Assembly: GCA_902491395.1 (NCBI GenBank)
Contig: CABUHO010000033.1
Span: forward strand, 1-16,380
Direction of reading: 5' to 3'
Source of the DNA: an uncultured Collinsella sp.
GTDB lineage: Bacteria > Actinomycetota > Coriobacteriia > Coriobacteriales > Coriobacteriaceae
DNA length: 16,380 bases
Part shown: positions 6,870-13,034 of the stretch, piece after piece
How the letters are laid out: the number at the start of each line of letters is the position of its first letter
How positions within the stretch are numbered: position 1 is the first letter of the stretch
Made by a program: the position numbers and the translations under genes
Notes under the pieces: generated by a model
The model's database searches: none
What the model was told of the DNA's origin: nothing
Seen by the model: only the letters and a program-made list of their open reading frames with translations

Positions 6870-8270
6870 ATGGCTTCTTCTGATGCAACACAACGAGCAG
6901 TCCTTGCCGGACTTTCGTGCGGGATCGGTCTTGCCGCTCCCGTGGTTATGTATGCCGCGACGCTGCCGTTTTCGTCGGTGAACGAGACGATCGTGGCTGG
7001 TGCGGTTCCCTTCGCCGTTGGCGCGGTGGCGGGCGTGGGTATCTATGCCGCCTCGCTGGGTATCTCCGAGTACCGTGCGCAGCGTGAAGAGCGTCTGTTC
7101 CAGCCCGATGCCGTGGGCGGTGCCGCCAATCTCAATCAGCATCAAAGCGAGTTCAAGACCGCCTCGATTCCAGCTCAGCAGCAGGATGCGATACCTTACG
7201 CTGCGGCTTCTGCTTCTCAGGCTCAGTCGGAGCAGTCTACCTCGGCATTCCTTTCCGGCCTGACCGGTGCGTTCCAGCGCCGTCATGCCGACGATGGTGT
7301 TCCTACCATCGCTCGAGCCGCAGATGCTATGGACGAGGCCGAGGCTTGGTCCATGATCGACAGCATGCTCGACGACGATTCGCCGGTTAGCTGCGACCCT
7401 GCGCGCTCGCGCGACGTCTATCAAGTCGCCATCGACGAGCTCACCAACGGCGGGCAGACCGGCTCCTTCAATCGCGACGACATCGCCGCCGCGGCGCGTG
7501 CCGTGTCAGGCTCCCAGGCCGCCCCTGCGGGCAGCACGGCGGCTTTCGTGGCACTCGTTGCCAACGCGGCAGCCAATAACGCCTACAGCGCTACCTCGGC
7601 GGACGCGAACGCTTCTGCCGATAATTCGTACGTTGATGAAGCCATGACCGCGGACGAGGAGGCCGTTGCCGCCCGCCGTGCCGCCGAAAGCTCGCTTTGG
7701 GGCGCTCCTGCCCAGCAGCAGGCGGCTGAGGCTGCGCCGTACAACGCAAACCTCGCCAGCATGCCTATCATTTCCGGTGCCGCGGACATCGATCTCGATG
7801 ACCTCGATGAGCCTGCAGCCATCACCGCATCGATTGATGCCCAAGATCGCATCGACACCGGCGACCTTCCGGATGCCTCGCTCGAGGTTGATGTCCCCAT
7901 GGCCGATTACTCGGGCCACGAGGACATGTGGGCCGCCGCCACCGCGATTCTGGATGAGATTGACGAGCCTGCTCCTGTTGCAGCCCCCGCTCCCGTCGCT
8001 GCCCCTCAGCCTGCTGCCCCCGCCTATGTCGGCCGTCACAGCGCTGTGTTCCCCGAGGATACCGCCCGTATCTCGCGCGAGGGCATCGAGCGGGCCGAGG
8101 CTATTGCCGCCGGCATTATGGAAAATCGTCGTCACGAGCGCGTCAATCAGATCCTCGAGGAAGAGATCGAGCGCCTGCAGTCCTCTACCGCCAGGCGTAC
8201 GGGCCGTGCCTATCTGAGCGTTATCGAGGGCGGTACCGCCAGCTTCGCGCCGCTCCGCGCGGAGGCATAA
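6870..8270 (+). CDS. Membrane-anchored Ala-rich protein of unknown function
   Basis: I do not recognise a named family for this 466-aa protein. Residues about 10-34 and 40-64 form two hydrophobic, glycine/alanine-rich helices joined by a short loop (FSSVNET), a helical hairpin anchoring the N-terminus. After SEYRAQREERL the chain is long, acidic and Ala/Gln/Ser-rich, with islands that look ordered: an acidic helix at about 157-177 (MDEAEAWSMIDSMLDDD), FNRDDIAAAARAVSG, and a charged coiled-coil-like segment near the C-terminus (RHERVNQILEEEIERLQ) before YLSVIEGG. A polyproline/alanine linker precedes that C-terminal part. I choose ATG 6870, which has GGGGAGAG 3-5 nt upstream, rather than the in-frame TTG at 6843. 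The VanZ-like gene follows after 7 nt, so the two are co-transcribed and may work together at the membrane. Confidence 0.75.
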   Translation: MASSDATQRAVLAGLSCGIGLAAPVVMYAATLPFSSVNETIVAGAVPFAVGAVAGVGIYAASLGISEYRAQREERLFQPDAVGGAANLNQHQSEFKTASIPAQQQDAIPYAAASASQAQSEQSTSAFLSGLTGAFQRRHADDGVPTIARAADAMDEAEAWSMIDSMLDDDSPVSCDPARSRDVYQVAIDELTNGGQTGSFNRDDIAAAARAVSGSQAAPAGSTAAFVALVANAAANNAYSATSADANASADNSYVDEAMTADEEAVAARRAAESSLWGAPAQQQAAEAAPYNANLASMPIISGAADIDLDDLDEPAAITASIDAQDRIDTGDLPDASLEVDVPMADYSGHEDMWAAATAILDEIDEPAPVAAPAPVAAPQPAAPAYVGRHSAVFPEDTARISREGIERAEAIAAGIMENRRHERVNQILEEEIERLQSSTARRTGRAYLSVIEGGTASFAPLRAEA

Positions 8271-8277
8271 CTTCTGC

Positions 8278-8727
8278 ATGGTTAAGATCAATCGAAAATG
8301 GGCGGTCGTGACCTGCCTGATGGCGCTCTTGATCTGGGGCAATTCGCTGGTTCCCGGCTCGGGGTCGGGCTCGCTGAGCCTAACGGTCATGGAAGCTATC
8401 CGCGATTTCCTGCACGGCGTGGGACTTCCATATGCATGGGTGGCCAACTTTGTTGTTCGCAAGTGCGCGCATTTTACCGAGTATATGGTGCTCGGCATCC
8501 TGGCAACGCATGCCTTTGATTATGAGGGGCGGCGCACCTTTGACGTGCTGCTGCCCACGGCGGTGTTCCTGCTGCTGATTCCCTCGATCGACGAGACGAT
8601 TCAGCTCTTTGTACCGGGACGCGCCGGCATGATCACCGATGTGATGATCGACTGCTGTGGAGCGGCAACGGGCGTTGTGCTCCGATATCTCTTACGGCCG
8701 CTGATGCGCGCCAAAAAAGCCGCCTAG
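8278..8727 (+). CDS. VanZ-like family membrane protein
   Basis: A 149-aa integral membrane protein. It has an N-terminal hydrophobic helix (about residues 8-25), then the VanZ hallmark segments RKCAHFTEYMVLGIL (about 62-76) and DETIQLFVPGRAGMITDVM (about 103-121), with further hydrophobic helices between and after them. VanZ of enterococci gives low-level teicoplanin resistance by an unclear mechanism; most chromosomal VanZ-like proteins have no proven role, and I do not infer resistance here. The start has no adjacent ribosome site; the nearest GGAGG (8261-8265) lies inside the end of the preceding gene, 12 nt away, which suggests translational coupling. The stop codon lies within the terminator stem. 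Confidence 0.88.
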   Translation: MVKINRKWAVVTCLMALLIWGNSLVPGSGSGSLSLTVMEAIRDFLHGVGLPYAWVANFVVRKCAHFTEYMVLGILATHAFDYEGRRTFDVLLPTAVFLLLIPSIDETIQLFVPGRAGMITDVMIDCCGAATGVVLRYLLRPLMRAKKAA

Positions 8728-8759
8728 GACGTATTGTTTGGTCCTAGGCGGCCTTTTTT
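8713..8759. terminator. Strong bidirectional terminator
   Basis: A 12-bp perfect stem, GCCGCCTAGGAC (8719-8730) with GTCCTAGGCGGC (8741-8752), has six A before it and six T after it, so it can stop transcription both ways. The VanZ-like TAG stop (8725-8727) is inside the left arm. It separates that gene from the convergent ROK kinase gene. Confidence 0.92.
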
Positions 8760-8841
8760 ATTTGAGGGCTTATATGAGGCGTGGTGGCGTCGTTCCGTAG
8801 GTCGGATTTGCCGGGCGCGCCACGCCCTGTGGGTGCGTCCG

Positions 8842-9732
8842 CTACTGAAGCGCCTGAGCGCCCAGGGCCAAGCAGCCCTTAATGCCCTGTTTGCCCTCGA
8901 GGCTGTTGTTGACGATGTAGCTATCGATGTCGGCCATCTCGGGCGTGACGATGTAGCCGTTGAGCATCTCGGCGCACTTCTTGCGCGCGAGCGGCACGAT
9001 GGGGGTGTGGTCGGCCACGCCGCCACCGATGACGATCTTCTGCGGTGCGTAGCATAGGATGTAGGTCATGAGCGCCTGCGCCAGATAGCCGGCGAGCAGG
9101 TCCATGGCCTCCGGGTCATCGGCCATCTCTCCGGCGCTCTTGCCACCCCAGCGCTTTTTGACGCCGGGACCGGCGATGAGGCCCTCGAGGCAGTTGTCGT
9201 GGAAGGGGCAGCCGCTGTGCTCGCCAATGGTGTCGCGCGGGTCGCGAGTGACCAGGATGTGGCCGGCCTCGGGATGCATCATGCCGTGCACGAGCTTACC
9301 GCCCGAGAGCACGCCGGCGCCCACGCCGGTACCGATGGTCAGATACACCACGTCAGTGAGGCCCTGGGCGCAACCAAAGGTGACCTCGCCCAGGCAGGCG
9401 ACGTTGACGTCGGTGTCGTAGCCGCAGGGAATATTGAGCTCGTTTTGGATAGTGCCCAGCAGGTCAAAGTAGCGCCATGCCGTTTTGGGCGTCTCCAGGA
9501 TCTTGCCGTATTGGGGCGAGGCAGGGTTGACTGCGGTGGGGCCAAAGGCGCCGATGCCCAGCGCGGCGATGCCCTTGTCGGCAAACCATGCGTTGACGGC
9601 CTCAACGGTCTCCTGCGGGGTCGTGGTCGCAATCTGCTCGCGTTCCAAGACCGTGCCGTCTGCATAGCCCGTGGCGCAGACCATCTTGGTGCCGCCGGCC
9701 TCGAGCGCTCCGATAAGCTGCTGCTCTGCCAT
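8842..9732 (-). CDS. ROK-family sugar kinase, fructokinase-like
   Basis: A 296-aa cytoplasmic ATP-dependent sugar kinase of the ROK family. The phosphate-binding motif EAGGTK is at residues 11-16, the catalytic aspartate is D108 in DTDVNVACLGE, and the second phosphate loop is LTIGTGVGAG (131-140). The zinc-binding segment is clear: H158 in PEAGH, then C175, H178 and C181 in GCPFHDNCLEG. The combination EAGGTK plus CPFHDNCLEG is typical of the ROK fructokinase (ScrK/GmuE) branch rather than GlcK-type glucokinases, so fructose or mannose is the likely substrate; specificity is inferred. ATG 9732 is preceded by GAGAGGA. The gene stands alone between the 8713-8759 and 9808-9848 hairpins, with a promoter overlapped by an operator-like inverted repeat. 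Confidence 0.9.
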   Translation of the reverse strand: MAEQQLIGALEAGGTKMVCATGYADGTVLEREQIATTTPQETVEAVNAWFADKGIAALGIGAFGPTAVNPASPQYGKILETPKTAWRYFDLLGTIQNELNIPCGYDTDVNVACLGEVTFGCAQGLTDVVYLTIGTGVGAGVLSGGKLVHGMMHPEAGHILVTRDPRDTIGEHSGCPFHDNCLEGLIAGPGVKKRWGGKSAGEMADDPEAMDLLAGYLAQALMTYILCYAPQKIVIGGGVADHTPIVPLARKKCAEMLNGYIVTPEMADIDSYIVNNSLEGKQGIKGCLALGAQALQ

Positions 9733-9770
9733 AATATTCCTCTCTCCGGGACGAGTTGCTCCGTGACTAA

Positions 9771-9806
9771 AGTATAGCGCTCTAAACTATTTAAGAAAGC
9801 GCTATA
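9771..9806 (-). promoter_or_regulatory. Promoter and operator-like inverted repeat of the ROK kinase gene
   Basis: On the minus strand, TATACT (-10, positions 9776-9771) lies 16 nt from TTTCTT (-35, 9798-9793). Overlaying it is a perfect 9-bp inverted repeat, TATAGCGCT at 9773-9781 and AGCGCTATA at 9798-9806, spaced by 16 nt. The left arm covers the -10 and the right arm the -35, the geometry expected of a repressor operator. Confidence 0.6.
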
Positions 9807-9807
9807 A

Positions 9808-9848
9808 AAAGAAGCCTCGCAACGCGGCGGGCGGCGCGAGGCTTCTTT
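9808..9848 (-). terminator. Terminator of the aminotransferase gene
   Basis: AAAGAAGCCTCGC (9808-9820) pairs perfectly over 13 bp with GCGAGGCTTCTTT (9836-9848) around a 15-nt GC-rich loop. In the minus direction the hairpin runs into TTTTTATAG. It ends 26 bases past the aminotransferase stop and abuts the kinase operator. Confidence 0.85.
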
Positions 9849-9873
9849 GGTTACTTTAGCTGCCCGGCCGTCA

Positions 9874-11055
9874 TTACCCGCGCGGCTCGATTTTATCACG
9901 CAGAGACTTGAGGTTCTCCAGCGCCGCGTTAAGCGTCTCGTCTCGCTTGGCAAAGTGGAAGCGGATGAGGTGGTTGACGGGCTCGCGGAAGAAGCTCGAT
10001 CCGGGAACAGCGCCCACGCCCACCTTGGAGGCCAAATCCTCGCAGAAGTCGAGGTCGCTGTCATAGCCAAACTCCGAGATATCCATCATCACGTAGTAGG
10101 CGCCCTGCGGCACGTTGTGCGTGAGGCCGATGCTGTCGAGTCCCTGACAGAATAGGTCGCGCTTGGCGGTGTAGAGGTCGAGGACCTCCCGGTAATAGCT
10201 ATCGTCGAAATTGAGGGCGGTAACGACGGCCTCTTGCAGGGGAGCGGCGGCGCCTACGGTGAGGAAGTCGTGGACCTTTTTGATGCGCTCGGTGATTTCG
10301 GCTGGAGCGATGGTGTAGCCCAAGCGCCAGCCGGTGATGGAGTAGGTCTTGGATAGCGAGCTGCAGCTGATGGTGCGCTCGAACATGCCGGGCAGCGTGG
10401 CCATATAGACGTGCTCGTGGGGAGCGTAGACGATGTGCTCGTAGACTTCGTCGGTTATGCAGTAGGCGTCGTACTTTATGCACAGGTCGGCGATAAAGGT
10501 GAGCTCCTCGCGGGTAAAGACCTTGCCACAGGGGTTGGACGGGTTGCACAGGACGATCGCCTTGGGATCGTTGTCGCGGAAGGCCGCCTCGAGGACCTCA
10601 CGGTCGAAGTCAAAGGTGGGCGGGTTGAGCGGCACATAGATGGGCTCGGCCCCCGAGAGAATGGTGTCAGCGCCGTAGTTCTCGTAGAACGGCGAGAAAA
10701 TGACGACCTTGTCGCCGGGGTTCGTGACCGTCATCATGGCGGCCATCATGGCCTCGGTGGAGCCGCAGGTGACTACGATATTTTCGTTGGGGTTGATCGG
10801 CATGCCCATAAAGTGCTCCTGCTTGGCGGCAAGCGCCTCGCGCATGGCCTGGGAGCCCCAGGTGATGGAGTACTGGTGGTAAAGCGGCTTGGGGTCGGTG
10901 GCGATGGTGCTGAGGCTATCGAGCAGCTGCACTGGGGGATCAAAGTCGGGGAAGCCCTGCGACAGGTTGACGGCGCCGTACTTATTGGAGATGCGCGTCA
11001 TGCGGCGGATGACCGAATCGGTAAACGTTGCCGTGCGGTTGGAGAGTTCTTTCAT
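9874..11055 (-). CDS. Class I/II pyridoxal-phosphate aminotransferase
   Basis: A 393-aa cytoplasmic PLP enzyme of fold type I. Seen in order: NLSQGFPDFDPP near residue 30, the substrate/PLP loop TCGSTEAM, the NPSNPCGKVF asparagine segment at about 171-180, ITDEVYEHIVY with the PLP-binding Asp, SSLSKTYSITGWRLGY with the Schiff-base lysine at about 236, and IRFHFAK near the C-terminus with the carboxylate-binding arginine. The AVNLSQGFPDFDPP opening resembles the kynurenine/glutamine/methionine aminotransferase subgroup as well as AspC-like enzymes, so the amino-acid substrate is not settled and I give no symbol. An ATG six codons upstream (11073) is in frame, but the ATG at 11055 has GAAAGGA at proper spacing, so I choose it. 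It has its own terminator. Confidence 0.93.
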   Translation of the reverse strand: MKELSNRTATFTDSVIRRMTRISNKYGAVNLSQGFPDFDPPVQLLDSLSTIATDPKPLYHQYSITWGSQAMREALAAKQEHFMGMPINPNENIVVTCGSTEAMMAAMMTVTNPGDKVVIFSPFYENYGADTILSGAEPIYVPLNPPTFDFDREVLEAAFRDNDPKAIVLCNPSNPCGKVFTREELTFIADLCIKYDAYCITDEVYEHIVYAPHEHVYMATLPGMFERTISCSSLSKTYSITGWRLGYTIAPAEITERIKKVHDFLTVGAAAPLQEAVVTALNFDDSYYREVLDLYTAKRDLFCQGLDSIGLTHNVPQGAYYVMMDISEFGYDSDLDFCEDLASKVGVGAVPGSSFFREPVNHLIRFHFAKRDETLNAALENLKSLRDKIEPRG

Positions 11056-11139
11056 GCCGGTCCTTTCGAGCATTTGCAGTAGGGCAAGTTTACTCCTATG
11101 AAACCGGTGGGAAATGCTCGAAATGGTCTCGAAAAGCTC

Positions 11140-11194
11140 TTTTCAAAATTCTTGAAAATTGGGGCTTGCATCGCGTGGCGTTCCTTGCAATAAT
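11140..11194 (+). promoter_or_regulatory. Promoter of the tRNA cluster with UP-like element
   Basis: TTGCAT (-35, 11166-11171) and AATAAT (-10, 11189-11194) have a 17-nt spacer. Just upstream, 11140-11160 is AT-rich and contains a 7-bp inverted repeat TTTTCAA/TTGAAAA, which could act as an UP element. The sequence after the -10 is GC-rich (GTCGAGCGCG), a discriminator type common in stringently controlled stable-RNA promoters. Confidence 0.65.
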
Positions 11195-11221
11195 AGTCGA
11201 GCGCGAAGCGCACAGGACACG

Positions 11222-11298
11222 GTGGGTGTAGCTCAGTTGGCTAGAGCGACGGGTTGTGGTCCCGTAGGTCGAGGGTTCGAGTCCCTTTACCCACCCCA
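11222..11298 (+). tRNA. tRNA-His (GTG anticodon)
   Basis: Acceptor arm GTGGGTG (11222-11228) pairs with TACCCAC (11288-11294). The anticodon stem ACGGG/CCCGT encloses loop TTGTGGT with anticodon GTG. The T arm carries TTCGAGT, C is the discriminator base, and CCA is encoded (11296-11298). A G at 11221 provides the extra G-1 that histidine tRNAs pair with C73. First gene of a three-tRNA cluster. Confidence 0.96.
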
Positions 11299-11320
11299 GT
11301 TCTTGCTTTGTGTTGATATC

Positions 11321-11396
11321 GGGTCGTTAGCTCAGTTGGTAGAGCAGGGGACTCTTAATCCCAAGGTCCAGGGTTCGACCCCCTGACGGCCCACCA
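11321..11396 (+). tRNA. tRNA-Lys (CTT anticodon), copy 1
   Basis: Acceptor GGGTCGT pairs with ACGGCCC (11386-11392, one T-G wobble). The anticodon loop CTCTTAA gives CTT, the T arm holds TTCGACC, and CCA is encoded. It is 76 nt long and identical to the second copy at 11440-11515. Confidence 0.97.
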
Positions 11397-11409
11397 CACG
11401 ATATCTCCT

Positions 11410-11435
11410 CTAAAGTCCGCCACAACGGACTTTAG
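11410..11435 (+). other. Hairpin in the spacer between the two tRNA-Lys genes
   Basis: CTAAAGTCCG (11410-11419) pairs perfectly over 10 bp with CGGACTTTAG (11426-11435) around a CCACAA loop. No T run follows, so it is more likely a processing or folding element in the precursor transcript than a terminator. Confidence 0.5.
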
Positions 11436-11439
11436 CTTT

Positions 11440-11515
11440 GGGTCGTTAGCTCAGTTGGTAGAGCAGGGGACTCTTAATCCCAAGGTCCAGGGTTCGACCC
11501 CCTGACGGCCCACCA
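11440..11515 (+). tRNA. tRNA-Lys (CTT anticodon), copy 2
   Basis: Exact 76-nt duplicate of the preceding tRNA-Lys, with the same CTT anticodon and encoded CCA. Its 3' end borders the accessory islet carrying the RhuM-like gene, so it is a plausible past integration site. However, I find no second copy of its 3' end within the window. Confidence 0.97.
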
Positions 11516-11524
11516 AAGCATGTT

Positions 11525-11555
11525 AAAGCGACTGGCTTAGGCTGGTCGCTTTTTT
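11525..11555 (+). terminator. Terminator of the tRNA cluster
   Basis: AAAGCGAC (11525-11532) pairs with GTCGCTTT (11545-11552), with further wobble pairs inside, and runs into a T stretch. It begins 10 bases after the last tRNA. Confidence 0.88.
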
Positions 11556-11707
11556 GTTGACCTCGCATGGGGTCGGACCCGAAAGGGCGCGGAGCTGAGG
11601 AACCTGACTATCGAGCATTTTGTGTGTTTGGAAACAAGAAAGGCGATCGTCCCTGAGGGTGACTGCACTATCTGTCACAGAGCCCTTGGAGTTTCCGCGT
11701 CAATACC

Positions 11708-11741
11708 GTAGTTCAAACTACTGGCCGCGACTAGCGCGGTC
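11708..11741. repeat. Two adjacent short hairpins beside the palindrome
   Basis: GTAGTT/AACTAC (11708-11713 with 11716-11721) is followed one base later by GGCCGCG/CGCGGTC (11723-11729 with 11735-11741, one wobble). They sit directly against the 46-bp palindrome at 11743-11788, giving three consecutive fold-back structures in 81 bases. Confidence 0.55.
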
Positions 11742-11742
11742 A

Positions 11743-11788
11743 AGTTGCCTCACCATTTTCGTGACGTCACGAAAATGGTGAGGCAACT
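11743..11788. repeat. 46-bp perfect palindrome with no loop
   Basis: Positions 11743-11765 are the exact reverse complement of 11766-11788, with no spacer; the centre is GACGTC and the arms begin AGTTGCCTCACC. As DNA it can extrude a cruciform, and as RNA it would form a 20+ bp hairpin. It lies 27 bases beyond the RhuM-like stop codon and is not followed by a T run on either strand, so it is not a standard terminator. Confidence 0.85.
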
Positions 11789-11814
11789 GGCGTTTTGCTT
11801 CTCCGTGCTTCAGA

Positions 11815-12819
11815 TCACGCTTTCCCGTTCATATGCTTCACCATCCGCTCGAAGTCGTTCTCGTAGGTCTTGTCCTGGAGCTTCTGGAACTCGTGGAAGC
11901 GCTCCTTGGCGATCTTGTCCGCCGTCTTCTTGTTGCGGTTGCCGAGGCCCTTGAGCACCTCGCGCCCGCTGAATGTCAGGAAGCCGTCGAGCAGGCGCTC
12001 GCAGTCCTCCATGCTCGTTAGGACGTGCCGCTCGGCCCTGTCCTCGAGCGTGTCGAGCAGCATCGTGACGAGGCGGTTCAGCTGCCTGATCTCGTCCTCG
12101 GACAGGTAGTTCTTGGCTACGGTGACGTCCGAGGAGTGGATGCGCCCCTCGGGGCCACCCTTCCATGACGTGAGCCCCATGTTGGGCTTGGACGGGTCGG
12201 AGCGCCCCTGGACGATCTCGGCCGCGGTATGTCCGGTGACGGCGTAGTGCATCTTGTTCTGGACTGCGGCGTAGAAGTTCTTGGCCATGGTCGAGTCCTT
12301 GTCGTAGTCGAAGCTGCACTCCTGGAAGATGTCGGTGATCTTGAGCCACACACGCCGCTCGCTCGCGCGGATGTCGCGGATGCGGGCGAGCAGCTCGTCG
12401 AAGTAGTCCTTGCCGAAGGGCCGGCCGTTCTTGAGCATGTCGTCGTTGAGGACGAATCCCTTGGTGATGTACTCCTTGAGGGTCGCCGTGGCCCACTGGC
12501 GGAAGCGGGTCGCGCGCATCGAGTTGACGCGGTACCCGACGGCGATTACCGCATCGAGGTTATAGAAAGTCTTCGGCCTGCCTCCCTTGGAGGTTTTTTC
12601 GAAAAGTTCTAAAAAACTAGTTGAGCTGGCCTTTTGTAGCTCTCCGCTGTCATAAATGTTCTTCAGGTGCGCCGAGATTGTCGGCACGGTGACGTCAAAC
12701 AACTCGGCCATCGCCGCCTGTGAGACCCAAAGGGTCTCATCCTTGTAGTAGACCTGTACCGGCACGTTTGCCCCCTCGGACTGGTACAGGATTATCTCGG
12801 CCTGGATGGGGTCTTCCAT
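11815..12819 (-). CDS. RhuM-family (virulence RhuM) protein
   Basis: A 334-aa protein of the RhuM family, named for a gene in a Salmonella pathogenicity island and widespread in accessory DNA of gut bacteria; its biochemical role is not established. The N-terminal part (about residues 29-58, LWVSQAAMAELFDVTVPTIS and following) looks like a helix-turn-helix. It is followed by the family segment TFYNLDAVIAVGYRVNSMRA (85-103) and RQWATATLKEYITKGF, a Bro/KilA-like phage-associated pattern. The C-terminal half is helical and charged. No membrane segment or secretion signal is visible. Length fits intact family members, so it is probably functional. The ATG at 12819 is preceded by GAGAGGAAGAG. It is monocistronic, between the tRNA cluster and a flavoprotein gene, with no other mobile-element gene in view. 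Confidence 0.9.
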   Translation of the reverse strand: MEDPIQAEIILYQSEGANVPVQVYYKDETLWVSQAAMAELFDVTVPTISAHLKNIYDSGELQKASSTSFLELFEKTSKGGRPKTFYNLDAVIAVGYRVNSMRATRFRQWATATLKEYITKGFVLNDDMLKNGRPFGKDYFDELLARIRDIRASERRVWLKITDIFQECSFDYDKDSTMAKNFYAAVQNKMHYAVTGHTAAEIVQGRSDPSKPNMGLTSWKGGPEGRIHSSDVTVAKNYLSEDEIRQLNRLVTMLLDTLEDRAERHVLTSMEDCERLLDGFLTFSGREVLKGLGNRNKKTADKIAKERFHEFQKLQDKTYENDFERMVKHMNGKA

Positions 12820-13034
12820 ATCTCTTCCTCTCTGGTCGGTGGGCTACGCGTTATTCGCCTTCATCATGTGGTAGCTACATGCCTAAAGAGGATACGCGAC
12901 CGCGAGGACATAAAAGGGTCTATATCACGGATATGATGGCGTTTCTTTTCTAGCATAATTTCAATGGTGTTAAAGTCGCCGTTGGGCTCAATAAATATCG
13001 AGAAGCTGTGTTCTGCTCTAGATGGGTGCTCAGC

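Larger units (their letters stand above)
11556..11814. other. Non-coding, hairpin-rich region of the islet
   Basis: Between the tRNA terminator and the RhuM-like stop codon I see no convincing gene. A 29-codon frame from 11567 has no ribosome site. The region is rich in self-complementarity: GGGTC/GACCC at 11570-11580, nested GGAAAC/GTTTCC (11630-11635 with 11691-11696) around GTGAC/GTCAC (11659-11663 with 11674-11678), and three abutting hairpins from 11708 to 11788. Confidence 0.5.

Noticed and set aside
8778..8826. 7-bp inverted repeat GGCGTGG/CCACGCC after the ROK kinase gene
   Set aside because: The loop is about 35 nt and no T run follows; the bidirectional terminator at 8713-8759 explains termination better.
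11321..11515. Possible CRISPR-like or short-repeat array from two identical units
   Set aside because: The repeated units are complete tRNA-Lys genes with cloverleaf folds and CCA ends.
11567..11656. 29-codon plus-strand frame after the tRNA terminator
   Set aside because: No ribosome site, sits directly after a terminator, and resembles no known small protein.
11810..12496. 228-codon minus-strand frame overlapping the RhuM-like gene
   Set aside because: It is a different frame of the same strand inside a well-matched RhuM family gene; Arg/Pro-rich shadow translation.
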